DNA of 55,652 nt. Source: Sporodiniella umbellata (taxonomy: Eukaryota > Mucoromycota > Mucoromycetes > Mucorales > Rhizopodaceae). The notes below the pieces were generated by a model that made no database searches, was not told the DNA's origin, and was given only the letters and a program-made list of their open reading frames with translations. Of this stretch, positions 23,123 through 38,067 are shown in pieces. The translations under genes were made by a program, and so were the position numbers. Numbering within the stretch: the stretch's first letter is position 1; each line of letters begins with the position of its first letter. The DNA lies in assembly GCA_025677835.1 (NCBI GenBank), contig JAIXMR010000141.1:1-55652 (forward strand), in the 5' to 3' direction.

Positions 23123-26100
23123 ATGTACGACAGTGAATCCAATGAAATCAAAGAAACAAGAGGAGCAATAGAAAATTTTGTTGTTTTTGGTACAGCTATA
23201 CCCGAAACTACAGATAGGGATCGTAGAGCAGGCCGCTCAGATGCTGGACAGTTTGTACCTCTTTGGAAGCAGGAGGCAAGAGACGAAAATGGAAAACGAC
23301 GATTCCATGGCGCTTTCACTGGTGGATTTTCTGCTGGCTATTTCAATACTGTTGGCTCAAAAGAAGGTACAAGGCTGCTATCATTGTATTGTTTCTAATC
23401 AAAAGCTAATAACTCAACCGCACCATAGGTTGGGAACCTACCAATTATGTCTCGTCACGAAATTCTCGTAATGAAAGAAAAAGCGCAAAGCCAGAAGACT
23501 TTATGGATGAAGAAGATCTTGAAGTAAAATCAGTGTCCCCAACTTTTATTTGGAGGCTGGTACTAATTTTTCATTTCATAGCATTTGGCAGGAGCGCGCA
23601 AGCTAGTAGCTACAGAGGAGTTCGATATACTAGGAGGAACAGAAAGAGAAATGACAGCTCGCAGAAAACGACAAGAGGAAGAGGACCAAAAAAGAGGAAG
23701 CGAACTGGGTCTAATAGGTAACAGTCTCATGGATATGCTAGGCCCACCAAAAGATGCTGTTGGTGTACGCTTATTGCGAAAAATGGGATGGCGACCGGGA
23801 CAAGGTATTGGACCTAGGGTTGCTAAACGTCTATCGGAAGAGAGCGAAGATGAGGATAGTTCTCTATTAAACGATGTCACTTTTGCTCCTCGTGATACAC
23901 CAATCGAAAATTACCAGATCAAAAGAGATGTATACGGTTTGGGATATGACATATCAGCTTCAGTACCAGAGATTGCCGAAATGAAAAGACTACGTGAGTT
24001 AGCAAGAAACAAAGAAAAAGGAACCGATAAGGGCCGTTCATCATTTGGTGTATTTGACAATGAACGCAGCAGCGATGCTTTTGGTCTTGGTGCTTTTGAG
24101 GATGAGGGCGATGACGAAGATGTTTATAACGATAGAGGAACAAAAGGTTATAATCGTGTCCTATATGAAGATGAAGGCGGTATGACAAGAGATGAGCTAA
24201 AGGCGCAGGAAAGAAAACGCAAAAGAGAAAAAGAAGAAGCACGTCAATACGAGTCTAAAAAGTCAAAATGTTCTGATGGAAGGCTACCTCTTCCTGGATT
24301 TAATATATCTAATCAAAAGCAGTATATCGGAAAATGGTAAAAAAAAAAAAAAAAAAAAAAACTCCCGGACGCAATTTTGACATCTTCTTATTAAGGCATG
24401 CTCCGCCTACTGTACCTGCCGACTTCGATGGACTGCATGCACCCAATGAAATCGATTTAAAGCCCTCAAACATAACAAAAGAAAGTGTCTTCTCATTTGA
24501 GGAAAGAGGTATGGCTCTAGGAGAAAAGTCTATAGAACAGCGCTCTGTTTTCGATTATATACCACAGCACTCCAAGAGCAAGCTGGATCAAGCTGTCCGT
24601 TTCTTCATTGATAGTGGAAAAGACAAATCTCAGCTTACCGACTTTCCTTCTGTACCAAAAGATGTTGCAATTCTGGCTTTAAGAGGCTTCATGCCATTTG
24701 GAGATAACTTGAAAAAGCAGAAACGATATCGCGACTACTTGGAAAATCATGCATGTATGCTAACTGAAGATGGTACTCCAAAAACAGTGCTACCTATTCC
24801 TGAGGGTCTGACATACGAATCCGCAATGAAAGAAATGGACGAATTTGCAAAAGCTGCTAGGATATTTAGGCCTATTAGTGCAATGATGAGCGGTCGTTTC
24901 ACATCGGCATCAGAAGTCACCAAGAGTATAGAAGTTACTTCGTTTGAAGGAGGGCTAAAGACCGAGGAACAATACAGAAAAGAAAAGAAAGAGAAAGAAA
25001 AAAACTTACCCCAACCTGAAAAAAAACAGGTACAGTTTAACTAGTATATAACCATTTGTTCTCTAATATAACAATCACTATAAGCCAACTCAAGAAGCTG
25101 AAGCAGCAGCAATGAAAATGTTTGGGGCCCTTACTCGTACAGTAAAACCATTTTACCCTAACCGCCTGGTTTGTAAAAGATTCAATGTCCCCAATCCACA
25201 TCCAGATGTTGCTCAGACAGCCGATGCAAACGTTGGTAGATCTCACGCAGGGTCAAAAGAAGCCCTGAGTAAAGAATCGATGGAATCTATGCTGAACAAA
25301 AGAATGCCTTTGAAATTTACCTCTTCTATTGAGACTAATATCGATGACCCTTTATTGCAAGCGGTCATACCCAAACCTTCAGACAGAGGTCCTTCTAGTG
25401 AAAGCAAGGCACCAACTGTTGGTATTGATAAACAGCCAGAATCAGATAACCCACTAGAAAACAACGAAGAAAAAGAAGACGGGAAAGATTTAGACTATGA
25501 AAGACCCTCCATGGATATTTTTAAAGCCATTTTTGACGACTCAGACTCAGAAGACGATGAGGAGAATGAGAAAAGTGAGCAAGGCGGAAAAGCAATGGAT
25601 GTATCCCTAAGCATTCCGAAAGACAATGGCAATAGTGACAGTGAAGAATTAATTGGACCTCTACCCCCTCCAAAGGCGCCCACTGCAGATATAAAAATTG
25701 AAAAGAGTAAACCTACTGAGACTTTGGAAGCATTCCGACCAATGTTTAAACGTGCTTCAGAAAGAAAAGAGCAAGCAGCACCACTGACAAATATTTTGTC
25801 CGAAGAAATTGTTGTCCAGCCATTCAAACCTCGATCCACTGTAAGCAAGCGACGAAGAGTATCTGTATCTGATGATGATGAGGACAAAGGAGAACATCGC
25901 AGTTCATACAACAAGCCTAGAAACCGAAGCAAAAGTCCTGAAAGCAAACATCGAGGAGAGAGAAGCTCAGAGAGAGTACATAAAGGAAACCGAAGCCGAG
26001 AAAGAAAACATAAACACAGCCGTAAAAGAAGTAGAAGTCGGGAAAAAAAGAGCAAAAAAAGCAAAAGTGAGAAGCACAGATCACACAAACATAAAAAGAA

Positions 26101-26227
26101 AAACGAATCGGAAGATGAGTTTGAAGGAATGTGGGTGGAAAAGGAGCCAGTACTAAACTATAGCCAAGTCGATAGAAGCAGTGGTCGAAAAAAGGAAGGT
26201 CGTTTGCGCGCTGCAGATTTGTGGTAA
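23123..26227 (+). CDS. GPATCH1: G-patch domain protein GPATCH1
   Basis: Spliceosome-associated protein of catalytic-stage complexes; the G-patch is expected to activate a DEAH helicase. Five exons: 23123-23366, 23429-23523, 23582-24336, 24396-25029 and 25085-26227, summing exactly to 956 residues. The N terminus has [52 protein letters not shown] and DFMDEEDLE, all typical of GPATCH1. The G-patch core [16 protein letters not shown] lies near residue 180. Later blocks are [30 protein letters not shown] and [13 protein letters not shown]. The C-terminal 130 residues are rich in Arg, Ser, Lys and His ([16 protein letters not shown]), an RS-like tail with acidic patches before it. Intron 3 starts with GT followed by a run of about 22 A. 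An in-frame ATG exists at 23021, but the family fits the 23123 start. Confidence 0.95.
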
Positions 26228-26419
26228 AATAAACGTCAACTTATTAGAACTTAATGCAATATTCCCAATGGTATTTGGTCTTCATTTACTTGCTATATAA
26301 ATAAACAACATTTTTCTTTTTGTATTGTTCAAATGAACTGCATTTTTTAATGTATTCTGACCGAAGTTCAAGCTAGTTGCTTGATTATATAAGCCAACTT
26401 CATTAATATTCATACTGAA

Positions 26420-26885
26420 TGCATAGATTTTATTGGTAGAAATAAAGTGAGAAGGCACCCTTGACCTTCTTGGTACCATAGAAAAAGCCTGTACGACTAA
26501 CAGCAAATTTACCTTTTGACTAGAGAGAAAGTCAAGAAATATAGTAAATACTTTATCAATGTGCTGATAGTTGCCACTACCGTAAAGATGATTGGCACGA
26601 TTCATAGTAATGCCGTAAGTCCTAGATTGGGAGCTGTACTTAGCTCTGTGATTGTGAAAAGCACGGCCAGCCTTCCAGAGGGGCTTATCAATACATCCAC
26701 CACTAACAAGAATACAGCGGTAGCACGAGAGTTAGAAGGAGTAGACTTCTCCAAATCAGAGAGAAGACGAATGTCGATCTTATGGTTATTGTCGTGGTTG
26801 ATAGTAGTACCGTAGTTATCAAAAGTATGAGCAGTGGCTCCTTAGTCACCAAATTTTTCGTTGTCTCCCAGACAGATTTAGCAAA
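26420..26885 (-). pseudogene. Decayed ribosomal protein uL2 (RPL8) copy
   Basis: Reading the minus strand across three frames recovers the middle and C-terminal parts of cytosolic uL2 in order. From about 26880 it gives GDNEKFGD, a stop, then GATAHTFDNYGTTINH, KIDIRLLSDLEKSTPSNSRA, IDKPLWKAGRAFHNHRAKYS, YGITMNRANHLYGSGNYQHI and KFAVSRTGFFYGTKKVKG. The matching uL2 landmarks are [52 protein letters not shown] and GLLRGTKK. At least one in-frame stop and several frameshifts are present and no introns are seen, so it is a dead, probably processed copy. The catalytic-loop glycines around the histidines are also lost (YGSGNYQHI). Confidence 0.8.
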
Positions 26886-27574
26886 AATCAAGTAAACAAA
26901 GAGTTTCTATTTTATTTATTTGAAGTGCAAAAGCTTTTTGAATTCAAGTGTAGAAAACTGAGTTATGCACTTTGTGTACGCCAACAATGACCTTTTCGGG
27001 GCTAAAAAAAAACCCTGCTAACCCATTGCAATTGTAGTACCTAGCTAGGCTCAAGTCGGTTTGGCTTTGGCTCTTAGCTGTGCGCGTTTTTTTGCTTATT
27101 ATTTTTTACTCGCGGTTTTTGACCACCAAGCATGGTAAAGCAATCTATCTACAGGTTTTAAATGTGAAAAATTTAGAAAGTCGAAGTCTTGCCAGAAAAA
27201 AATTGTTTTGACAACATAGGAACTGATTTAAATTACACTTGCAATTCTTGTATATGTTCATAAAGCGTATAATACAGCTATTCTAAAAAGCCAGATCATA
27301 ATACTTTTTATTTTTCAACCCATAAAATAGTACGTTACACGCCATCTTTACTATGTATGTATGTACACTTATGCTTATAGAGGTAGTTTATGCGCAAAAA
27401 ACACCTTGAACTTTATCTATATAAATATACTAATAGCGCATAGTCCATTGTAAAGTAAAGCTTGGTTTTTCTCCTAAGAGAAACACGCCTTAAACTTTAG
27501 TCCGCAAACTAGATTTTAAAAAAGGCTAAGACACCGCAGCTGTTTTTCTTTTTTCTTCTTTTAAAATTATTTTA
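26886..27574. other. Intergenic region upstream of XPB
   Basis: AT-rich, stops in all frames, no recognised element. A short GC-richer patch lies at about 26985-27090. The final bases before 27575 are a pyrimidine-rich leader for the XPB gene. Confidence 0.5.
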
Positions 27575-30552
<2,978 letters not shown>

Positions 30553-31516
30553 AGCTGGCTGTATATTTCTTGGGAGCAGATGGAGGTTTGTTTTATTTAT
30601 TTCTGCTATCACTCTAAATATCATACATAAAAAACACATAAGTTTCCATATTCAAAAATTGTTAAAGCATATTATTGTTGTGAGACTACATTAAGCAGGA
30701 GTGGAATATAACAAAAGAGAATAGAATTAGCTTAGGTATAGTGCACTGTGAAATGCTAAGACGTTTTAAAAAGCGCTTCAGATTATTTTATAAAAAAAAA
30801 ATCTTCTAAATGTTCACCATTAAAACCTTTGGTTTTCATAAGCTGACATAAACATTTAAAGGGGAAAACATAGCATGTCAACTCCAGGGCAACAGTTAAA
30901 CTTCTACAGATTATGGTTGTCTAATTGTGATAGACGCAGCATCAGTTATAGACGGTTGTGTGCAAAATTAGTCTAAGGTTGCTTTTTGCAAGCTCAATAC
31001 CTAAAAAATACTTGACTTCAAATTGCGTTTTACTTGAATAAGACAGAAATGTATTGTAAAATTTAGGTCTTAAGAAGCTCTGCTCTCTTAACACAAAACA
31101 AAAAGATATACTTTGGAGATCCAACAATATTTAAATCCCGACGTTGTTGCAAATTTAAGGTCTTCTCGATTTTCATGTCAAGGCTCCCTCCTTTAATAAC
31201 TTGCAACGTGTATGTATCTAGACAATCGAAATAGATTGGGACCTTATTTCACGTATACGGCAGCAGATGGATGGATGGATAAAGATGGTTAAAGATGAAA
31301 GAAAAGGAATGGATGGACAATTTGCGTTGATATAAGCATATATGGATGTACCGAGTTGATTTAGACAGGCTCTAAATGCAGTTCAATTATTGGAATCACA
31401 TTCGGCTTGTCTACACCAAATTGGATCTGTATACGTGATTTGAGTCCCTAGTTTATTTCTAATACAAATTCTCGCATTATACTCACTAATTTCTGTCAAT
31501 TCAACAGTTTATCAAC
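30553..31516. other. Intergenic region between XPB and eS7
   Basis: 964 bases with no supported gene. It contains a GATG tetranucleotide repeat (about 31266-31280) and a pyrimidine-rich stretch just before the eS7 start. A non-coding first exon of eS7 may lie here, but no splice junction could be proven. Confidence 0.5.
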
Positions 31517-32149
31517 ATGGCTTCCAAGATTGTTAAACCTAACGGTGCCCAACCCGATGAACTTGAACTTTCTGTCGCTCAAGCTCTTGTAGACTTGGAA
31601 TCTTCCGTTGCCGATTTGAAGAAGGAATTGCGCCCCCTTCAAATCTCCTCTGCCAAGGAGGTTCGTATTGTTTTGGAAAAAGAGCATCAGATAGATTAAC
31701 TTGCTGAAAAATAGGTTGAAATTGGAGCTGGTAAGAAGGCTATTGTTGTCTTTGTCCCCGTCCCCTCCCAAAGAGCTTTCCAAAAGGTCCAAGCCAGACT
31801 TACTCGTGAACTCGAAAAGAAGTTCTCTGACCGTCACATCGTTTTCGTTGCCCAACGTCGTGTCTTGCCTGTGCCCACTCGTCGTACCAACGGTAAGCAA
31901 CCCCGTCCCAGAAGCCGCACTTTGACTGCTGTCCATGATGCCATCTTGGACGACATGGTCTACCCTACCGAAATCGTTGGTAAGAGACTCCGTCAAAAGG
32001 TCGATGGTTCCAAGACCCTCAAAGTCTTCCTTGACAACAAGGACGCCACCTCTGTTGAATACAAGCTTGACACTTTCTCTGCTGTTTACAAAAAGCTCAC
32101 TGGTAAGGCTGTTACTTTCGAATTCCCTGCCGCTGTCGATGCTTTCTAA
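31517..32149 (+). CDS. RPS7: 40S ribosomal protein eS7
   Basis: Small-subunit ribosomal protein. Two exons: 31517-31660 and 31715-32149, summing exactly to 192 residues. The protein reads [60 protein letters not shown] and [20 protein letters not shown], as in eS7 throughout. Codon use is strongly biased toward C-ending codons (AAG, GTC, CTC, ACC), as expected of a highly expressed gene and unlike most neighbours. The single intron begins GTTCGT, a weak donor. The start ATG follows a TC-rich leader. Confidence 0.97.
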
Positions 32150-34096
32150 ATAAAGTAATCTGCATATATATTGTAAACTGGTTGAAACTTCGGGATTGTA
32201 TATAAAAAAAAAACGTAGTAAATCAGTGCCCAACATAAAAAATGAGAGGCGAAAAGGACTGTTATACATAGATATATTGAGACTTTGAACAACTGGTCTC
32301 TTCGACAAAAAAACTACGTTACAACTTGCATTGGGTGGACAAGTAGTGGGCTGAATTAGACGATTTATTTTATTGCAATAGATAGCTACAGTATGCATCG
32401 AAGCATTTATCAGGAATAACAGAAACTTGTATTTGTGAACAAGAATACTCTGTGTATATTGTTGGATAAAAATCGCAATATGAGTAGAAAGCCTTGTTCC
32501 ATATTTGAGAATGGTACTTGTTTTTTTTTTTTTGTTAAGGTCGCTTCTGTTGACTATATGAATTGTACAGCGATAGGGATTAGTTTCATATATATTTAAC
32601 CTTGCAAGAACAGAGACTGAGCAAATGCAATACGCTTTTACAGCTACAGCTTATCTCTACAAACAAAAGGTAGTTTAATACTCGTTTAAAGCCTTCTTTT
32701 TAAGATAATATACTATTTATAACCTATAGCAAAACGTGTCAAGGGTAAGCCTTTTGTTTGATCTATTTTTTCGAATGTTGAAACAGAGCTGCATTTTTTT
32801 TCTTTTATAAAAAAAAACTAAAACATACCTCAGTACGGAATCTCTAGCGCAACTCTATACTATCCAAGGAAACGCTTTGTATCTTGCTATTAGATCGCGG
32901 GAATAGTATTTTTGTATACTATACATGAAATTTCGTCTTTGCACATCCATGTTGACAGAAACAAAGAGCTAAATCAATAGATTATTTTGATCATGTACTT
33001 TTATTACGTTTAACATTCATATGTTTCGGTTGCACTACACCTTACCGTTTCACAATATGCGTTGCTGAGTTTAGAGACTTGGGTTTAAATAATCAATTAA
33101 AAGGAACCAGCCTTATTGTTCAATGCAACAACAATGTACCGGAATACAAGCTCGCCCCTTTTTTTTTTTTTTGATTTTTGGAGTCTAAACTCAGAAACAA
33201 GTTTCAAAGATAAATCGTTCAAAATTAACAATTAGTATGGTAAGAGGCCTTGTCTATATAAATCAAATATCCATTGTTGTAAGGATCCTTACAAAAACAA
33301 ACTGTTGCTTTAAAGAGATCATTAAACACTTTACAAATTTCTAGCTTCAAAACCTTGTAACAAAACTCAGGAAGAGGAGGAGAGTAGAATTTATATAAAT
33401 ATCTATTGAACAGATCAAAAAGTGGAATTGTTTTTTTTAAAAAAATTACCCCGAAGCGATAGTTTGATTAAAAATAAAAAATCGTGTTTTCTTCTGTTTT
33501 TCAAGAGACCATTGAGCGTGTTGACGACACAAAAGACTATGGCATTTTGAAATGCTAGAGCAAATCAAAACACCAAACATGTTATTGTATTTTGACACGG
33601 TTTGAAGTGGTTAGCTTGAGTGTTTTCTTGTACTGTTGTGGTCCTTTCTGATTTGTTTTTTGTAAAACATCTTTTTTTTTTAGATTATAGTACATATAAA
33701 TCACAGTAAAAAACTAAGTCAAATCCAACCGCTTTTTCCTTTAAAAAAAAGCATACATGTCATTTTTAACAGTATAAATCACTACATGTTACCTTGGACT
33801 CAAAATCGGCAATGGGTGCTTTACATTAAATTGCCTTTCGTAGCAACACGAACTTGATTCCAGAAATTTCTCAGCATGATTTTGAGCGTACCGTAGAGAA
33901 TGTATGTGTAGCTTATATAAGAAAAACTGTTTTTTTGCCATATTAAACGCTCAATGTTTACTCATATAACAAACCTTGCTTCATTGTGTTTAGGATATGC
34001 TTGTACACCCCCTTCAAAAACTTTGAACTCCCGCATGCAAGAACTTGGAGGTCTGTGGCAATTGCTTTTTTTTTTTGTGTTTATGTGTCTATACTA
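32150..34096. other. 1.9-kb intergenic region
   Basis: AT-rich with stops in all frames. No gene, RNA or repeat recognised apart from homopolymer runs (for example T runs near 32520 and 33160). It holds the eS7 3' end and the F-box gene promoter. Confidence 0.5.
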
Positions 34097-36052
34097 ATGT
34101 GCTTTCCGACGGAACTTCTTTGGGAGGTAGGGACTTATTTATCTGTAGCAGATAAGTCTTCATGTATACAAGTCTGCTACGATTGGTATACTCCTTTTTT
34201 GGAGCTACTATATACAAGAGTGCACCTACAAAGTCGTCACCAATTCCGACTTTTTTATCACACCATTAGAGACTCTTCAGATATCGATGATCCGCTTGGC
34301 GATCATGTCAAAGAGCTATTGTTTAGCTCTGTAACTCACTCATGGAATAGCAGCACTCTATCTTCTGTAGGATTAACACGGGATGAGCTAGAAAGCTTTC
34401 CAAAATATTTTAAAAATCTAGAGGTGCTGGATTTTGATCCAACATTATGGAAATACATGCGTTGCTCTGAAGTCTTTGGCCAGTTCAAAAACATAAAACA
34501 ATTTCCAACAATGAATCGGCTTCCTATTTTTCAGCACGCATTAGAAAATTTTGGCTCTCAATTGACACAATTATCAATTTGCGATGAAGCCTTCGGCTAT
34601 GTCGCTTCAAACGATCTTCTTACAAATCTATGGACACGTGTTCCTAACTTGGAGCAGCTATCAGTTAAGGGAAACAACTATAGCGAATTGAATGCAAAGA
34701 TGTTGATGGCCATCGGCGCTCAGTTACCACGTTTGAAGCATTTGACTCTGAGTTGTGTCACATTACAGCTTGATAAAAAGGATATGAGCTCATCTACAAC
34801 TTTTCCGCTATTCAAATCAGCTATATCTTTAAAACTAGATGATGTACATATCAAAAACTGGCGCATGATAACCTTTCTGAGCTTGGCTTTTTACCATGTA
34901 CAGATATTGGATTTTGATATGACTTTTGACTGGTTCTACGACAAAAATGTAACTATCGAGTTGTATGAGCAATCTATGGATGCTTGTATGGGGTTTGCGC
35001 AACTTTGTATATTTTTGAAAAAAATCAAGTTTAGAAAAATTAATACATCTGTATTCCCATTTCCGTACGACGCATTTTTCCAAGAAATCGCAACAACACA
35101 CCAGGATTCTGTAAAAGTAGAGATGATAGAACAAGCATGGTGGTCAACAATTGATCCTGTCTCTTGTTTCAGATCTGTTACGTCTGAAACGGGGCTTCTT
35201 TCAAAAACGTCTTTAAAATGGTCTTGGTCCGGAAAGAAAAAAGAAATCTCGCTCTTCAGGAGTCTCAGTATATGCCAACACTTGACGGAATTACAGTTGA
35301 TTTGTGATATCCATCTTAAAAACGGACTACGGCTAGATTTGTTACTAGATCACTGTCAATCGTTGGAAACTTTAGCGTTATCAGAAACATTGGTGACAAC
35401 AAGCCGTACGTTAGAAAGCGCAACAGAAACAAAATACAGATTGAAGAGCTTAGAGATGAGGGAAGCAAAATTGGGAGACCACCTGATGGACTACATAGCC
35501 GAATCATGTCCTAAACTAGAAGCATTGGACCTGAGCTATTGCGTTCAAGAAAAACCTAAAAAGTCATCTTTTATAGTCATTAGAATGCCAGAACATAACC
35601 TAAGATCTATAAAACTAAATTCATTGCACCTAAACCCAGGAGGACAAGGCAACAAATGCGAGACGCACATAGCTTTACTATCGTTTTACGAGTCTAATCG
35701 ATATGCAAACCAAGATAAGAAATGGAAAAAAAGAAAACAAAAAGCAGAGAAAAGTTATCCAAACGAAAACATACCAACGGCGCCCGAAATGTGGAGATTT
35801 TATCATGTACATAGACCTGAGATATCCAAAAACGAGACACATGGCAGTCAGCTAAGAAGACTTACCACGGATGAAGCGGCAATCATTGCCAATTTTGAGA
35901 TGAACGAAAAGAAATGGAGGAGCGTTAGAAGTAGTGGCTATCGCAAGCAATATCAAGAATGGAAGTCATGGGAAAAGGATATACAGTTCGGCGCTATACT
36001 TTTGCTTTGCAAATCAGTAAAAGAGCTCGAATTTAATGAACTAAAAATATAG
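34097..36052 (+). CDS. F-box protein with leucine-rich repeats
   Basis: Probable substrate receptor of an SCF ubiquitin ligase. A single exon of 651 residues from the ATG at 34097. The N terminus MCFPTELLWEVGTYLSVADK followed by SSCIQVCYDWYTPF is an F-box (residues 1 to about 45) that would bind Skp1. The rest has irregular leucine-rich repeats such as LEQLSVKGNNYSEL, LPRLKHLTLSCVTLQL, CQSLETLALSETLV and CPKLEALDLSYCVQ. The C-terminal 130 residues are charged, with a KKWKKRKQKAEK segment. The substrate is unknown. The reading frame is open upstream to 33986 but without an ATG, so the F-box ATG is taken as start. Such F-box/LRR genes are numerous and fast-evolving in Mucorales. Confidence 0.82.
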   Translation: MCFPTELLWEVGTYLSVADKSSCIQVCYDWYTPFLELLYTRVHLQSRHQFRLFYHTIRDSSDIDDPLGDHVKELLFSSVTHSWNSSTLSSVGLTRDELESFPKYFKNLEVLDFDPTLWKYMRCSEVFGQFKNIKQFPTMNRLPIFQHALENFGSQLTQLSICDEAFGYVASNDLLTNLWTRVPNLEQLSVKGNNYSELNAKMLMAIGAQLPRLKHLTLSCVTLQLDKKDMSSSTTFPLFKSAISLKLDDVHIKNWRMITFLSLAFYHVQILDFDMTFDWFYDKNVTIELYEQSMDACMGFAQLCIFLKKIKFRKINTSVFPFPYDAFFQEIATTHQDSVKVEMIEQAWWSTIDPVSCFRSVTSETGLLSKTSLKWSWSGKKKEISLFRSLSICQHLTELQLICDIHLKNGLRLDLLLDHCQSLETLALSETLVTTSRTLESATETKYRLKSLEMREAKLGDHLMDYIAESCPKLEALDLSYCVQEKPKKSSFIVIRMPEHNLRSIKLNSLHLNPGGQGNKCETHIALLSFYESNRYANQDKKWKKRKQKAEKSYPNENIPTAPEMWRFYHVHRPEISKNETHGSQLRRLTTDEAAIIANFEMNEKKWRSVRSSGYRKQYQEWKSWEKDIQFGAILLLCKSVKELEFNELKI

Positions 36053-36380
36053 AAAATACCTTAATAAATGTGCCTTTCGGGCATTGTCAATATACTGTCA
36101 CGCCAATATGTAGTGGTTTTTCTCTTTTAGTCAAATCCTCGCACGTGGGGGGTCAAAACACTAGTTTATGACTTAAAGTGTATACAGATTCCTATGCAGG
36201 CATGATTATCTACCTTAGGATTAACAGTTTTTTTTTTTAGTATTTTGGATAGTCACAAGAAGCTTTCAAGAAAAAAAAGACACTTGTTCCCACGGTTCAT
36301 CATACCAGTACCTTTTTTTACTTTACTTTTTCTTTTTTTTTTAATATATTTTTTGTTTTTCTTTTCGTATTTTCTATAAG
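36053..36380. other. Promoter region of the BCKDH E1-beta gene
   Basis: 328 bases holding the F-box gene terminator and the E1-beta promoter. It contains an E-box-like CACGTGGG at 36142-36149 and a T-rich stretch just before the start codon. Confidence 0.45.
36142..36149 (+). promoter_or_regulatory. CACGTGGG E-box-like site
   Basis: Perfect CACGTG with GG flank in a promoter-sized gap about 235 bases upstream of the E1-beta start codon. bHLH factors bind such sites in yeast (Pho4, Cbf1). A role here is only inferred from position and sequence. Confidence 0.3.
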
Positions 36381-37887
36381 ATGCTTTGCTTGAATAGACT
36401 CGCCATAAAGCCCCTTACTTTCAAACCTTTATTGGTAATTTAAATAGGATAGTTTTGGATAAGACTTACAATGTTTTTTATTACAAAGACTAGAGGTTAT
36501 GCAGCCACTGCTGCAAAGGGCTATGAAGGCATTCAAGAAGGCGTTGCTCACTCTAATCTTTTGAAAAGAGAACCTGAAGAGGTGTTCCGTTCTCCTGAAT
36601 TAGCGCATATGAGTGCAAACAACAGTAAACACACTATATGCATTATCGAACTGTACATATTGACAAATCCTAAATAGGCGGAACACTTAAAATGAATCTG
36701 TTCCAAGCAGTAAACGATGCTTTGTCTATCGCACTTACAACAGACGATAAAGCAGGTATAACTTGCAATTCTGTGATATCTTTAGTGCCGACTTACAAAG
36801 CGTTTCTATTGTATTTTAGCTATCTTTGGTGAGGACGTTTCTTTTGGTGGTGTATTCAGAGCAACATCTGGTCTTGCAGAGCAATTTGGCCGAGACCGTG
36901 TATTCAATACTCCCCTAACAGAACAAGGAATTGCAGGTTTTGCTATTGGTATGGCATCAGTAGGGCATACGGCTATTGCAGAAATACAATTTGCAGACTA
37001 TATATTCCCAGCATTTGATCAAGTAAAAAGCCGCTTGTTTCTTTTAGATTATTAGGGACTGATTTTTTTTTCTTTTAAAAAAAAAGCTTGTTAATGAAGC
37101 AGCCAAATTTCGATACAGATCAGGAAACGAATTCAATGTTGGAGGATTGACTATCAGAGCACCTTCCTCAGCTGTAGGTCATGGCGGTCATTACCACTCA
37201 CAAAGCCCTGAAGCTTTTTTCACACACTGCCCAGGATTAAAAGTAAAAAAGTTTCGGTTTTTCTCACGCTTAACATACTTTCTTGTTACACAGGTTGTAT
37301 CACCTAGAAGTCCAATACAGGCGAAGGGTCTCCTTTTGGCTTCCATCCGTGACAGAAATCCTGTCATTTTCTTTGAACCCAAAATACTTTATCGTGCAGC
37401 TGGTAAGCGCTCAAAGTAATTAATATACAGCTCTAAACCTACGTTAGTTGAGGAGGTGCCTGTGGGCGACTATGAGCTTCCATTAGGAAAAGCCGAAATC
37501 TTGAAGAAGGGAAAGGACGTTACAGTTATTGGCTATGGTTCTCAAATATATGCTTTAGAGAATGCTATTCAATTAGCCGAAAAGAAAATGCCCGGATTGA
37601 GCTGTGAACTTATTGATCTTAGAACCATCATGCCCTGGGATGTAGAGACCGTAGTAGAATCCGTAAAGAAGACCGGAAGACTAGTCATTGCTCACGAGGC
37701 ACCCAGAACAGGTGGTGTCGCTGCTGAAATCGCTTCAACTGTAACAGAGCATTGCTTCTTGAGCTTGGAAGCTCCTATCCAGCGTGTCTGTGGATGGGAT
37801 ACACCGTTTCCGTTAGTGTTTGAAAAGTTTTATGTTCCTGGGATGGTTAGATGTTACGATGCCATAAAAAATGCCGTTGAATATTAG
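36381..37887 (+). CDS. BCKDHB: Branched-chain 2-oxo acid dehydrogenase E1 component, beta subunit
   Basis: Thiamine-diphosphate decarboxylase subunit of the mitochondrial complex that breaks down Leu, Ile and Val keto acids. Seven exons: 36381-36434, 36489-36624, 36678-36755, 36820-37022, 37087-37242, 37294-37402 and 37448-37887, summing exactly to 391 residues. The N terminus [18 protein letters not shown] continuing to [12 protein letters not shown] is a mitochondrial presequence. The core shows [97 protein letters not shown] and [18 protein letters not shown], which separate it from pyruvate dehydrogenase E1-beta. The E1-alpha and E2 partners are not in the window. Confidence 0.96.
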
Positions 37888-38067
37888 AATTTGCCTCAGA
37901 TTGGCTTCATAATGTTTTTTTTTTCCTGTATAAAGCGGCTACATTAGATTTATTGTAGTTTTTACAACCATATAGCCTGTTTAATTTTATGACCCATTTT
38001 TTTAAAAAGCCCATCTGTTTTTTCTGCTTGCGCCAGACTAGAATGCAATTGAGCAAAAAATACTAAA

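Noticed and set aside
24334..24396. ORF starting MVKKKKKKK before the fourth GPATCH1 exon
   Set aside because: The poly-lysine is the translated A tract of intron 3; the true protein joins GKW to HAPPTVP across the intron.
31496..32398. 300-codon open frame antisense to ribosomal protein eS7, with an ATG
   Set aside because: It mirrors the strongly biased codons of eS7, runs through the eS7 intron, and the translation has no family features. A shadow frame.
33986..34096. Upstream in-frame extension of the F-box protein
   Set aside because: No ATG begins it, and the F-box motif starts exactly at the ATG at 34097.
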